Position numbers and translations under genes: made by a program
Notes under the pieces: model-generated
What the model saw: the letters and a program-made list of their open reading frames with translations, nothing else
What the model was told of the DNA's origin: nothing
Databases searched by the model: none
Part shown: positions 6,203-6,786 of the stretch, one piece after another
Layout of the letters: each line of letters begins with the position of its first letter
How positions within the stretch are numbered: position 1 is the first letter of the stretch
Source: Woeseia sp.
GTDB taxonomy: Bacteria; Pseudomonadota; Gammaproteobacteria; Steroidobacterales; Woeseiaceae
DNA: 6,786 nt
Direction of reading: 5' to 3'
Assembly (NCBI GenBank): GCA_018701055.1
Contig: JABIUH010000400.1
Coordinates: forward strand, 1-6,786

Positions 6203-6786
6203 CTACCACACGCTCCCAAGTGCAACCCTGATTGCCTCTCCGCTAACACCGCTAGATTCCTCGGACGCGAGAAATGCGATCATTTCTGCTACTTCCTGAG
6301 GGCTGGCAACGCGGCCCGGGGGGTATAGTGCGGCGCGTTCTATCCACACCTGGTCGGCCGTAATGCCGCGATCCGTCGCTTCCTGGCGGGCCGAACGTTC
6401 GGCCATTTCGGTGCGCACCCAGCCGGGCAGAACAGCATTCGATGTAATGTTGTAACGGCCGGCATCCTGCGCAACTGAGCGCATTAAGCCCAGTAGCCCG
6501 TGTTTGGAGCTGTTGTATGCACTTCCGGCATGTTCAGCGATCAGGCCTGCGGTAGAGCTTGTGTACACCATGCGGCCGTACTGGCGTTCGATCATGCCGG
6601 GCAATACCAGCCTCGAGAGATGAAAGGGTCCATCAAGATTGACTCGCATCGACTCACTCCACACGTCTGGTTCCTGTTCCCAGACGACCCGTTCGTGGGC
6701 AGAGCCAATACCGTGATTGCATACAAGGATCTCAATCGGCCCCAGCCGTTGCTCGGTATCTGCAACTGCACTTGCACAGCCCTCTA
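6203..6786 (-). CDS. Short-chain dehydrogenase/reductase, partial (N-terminus beyond the right edge)
   Basis: The minus-strand frame is open from the window edge to TAG at 6205-6203, giving 193 residues of a protein that is usually about 250. The family catalyses NAD(P)-dependent oxidation or reduction of alcohols, ketones or acyl intermediates in the cytoplasm. Visible in order are ILVCNHGIGS (the NNAG strand, here CNHG), MRVNLDGPFHLSR with the structural Asn, RMVYTSSTAGL with the catalytic Ser, SAYNSSKHG with the YxxxK pair 13 residues later, and NAVLPGWVRTEM with the PG motif. The C-terminus is VSGEAIRVALGSVW in place of the more usual VDGG ending. The glycine-rich TGxxxGIG loop is outside, so cofactor preference cannot be judged. 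A GTG at 6664 is internal, since the same frame continues upstream with SDR sequence. The substrate is not predictable. It is convergent with the DUF6152 gene. Confidence 0.93.
   Translation of the reverse strand, partial: EGCASAVADTEQRLGPIEILVCNHGIGSAHERVVWEQEPDVWSESMRVNLDGPFHLSRLVLPGMIERQYGRMVYTSSTAGLIAEHAGSAYNSSKHGLLGLMRSVAQDAGRYNITSNAVLPGWVRTEMAERSARQEATDRGITADQVWIERAALYPPGRVASPQEVAEMIAFLASEESSGVSGEAIRVALGSVW

Noticed and set aside
6140..6328. Plus-strand 62-codon gene
   Set aside because: Most of it is antisense to the conserved C-terminus of the SDR, and it lacks a convincing ribosome binding site.
6592..6777. Minus-strand 61-codon frame at the right edge
   Set aside because: The neighbouring frame carries continuous SDR sequence (ILVCNHGIG, MRVNLDGPF), so this is a shadow.
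1..6786. CRISPR array, tRNA, rRNA, transposase or prophage genes
   Set aside because: No regularly spaced repeats, cloverleaf, ribosomal RNA sequence or mobile-element protein was seen anywhere in the window.

Overview
This is ordinary bacterial chromosome, most likely from a gammaproteobacterium. That inference rests on a full-length GlnRS, a Zur regulator of the Pseudomonas/E. coli type, and a DUF6152-type exported protein, a family I know mainly from marine and soil Gammaproteobacteria. The genus cannot be fixed from the window. No phage, plasmid, CRISPR, insertion sequence, tRNA or rRNA signal was seen. Intact genes end in TAA, TGA and TAG and read cleanly in the standard code.

Layout. 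(1) Positions 1-1005, minus strand: N-terminal 335 residues of threonyl-tRNA synthetase, cut by the window edge at the zinc-ligand cysteine. (2) Positions 1006-1170: divergent intergenic region with candidate -10 elements for both directions. (3) Positions 1171-1668, plus: Zur, the zinc-sensing Fur-family repressor. (4) Positions 1764-3443, plus: glutaminyl-tRNA synthetase, complete. (5) Positions 3451-4586, plus: two decaying genes. The first is a class I SAM-dependent methyltransferase, full length in one frame but broken by three stop codons. The second is the C-terminal two thirds of a short-chain dehydrogenase (SDR), with one internal stop. (6) Positions 4670-5761, plus: an exported two-domain protein of the DUF6152 type. 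(7) Positions 5762-6202: about 440 bases without a gene between convergent genes, holding a REP-like remnant and a few weak hairpins. (8) Positions 6203-6786, minus: an SDR oxidoreductase whose N-terminus lies outside the window.

How it fits together. ThrRS, Zur and GlnRS form a housekeeping block: translation enzymes flanking a zinc regulator, and ThrRS is itself a zinc enzyme. The segment after glnS looks like an eroding accessory stretch. I found no convincing new multi-gene system. The points most worth a second look are the methyltransferase frame kept open apart from three nonsense codons, the His-His predicted mature N-terminus of the DUF6152 protein, and the divergent thrS/zur arrangement.
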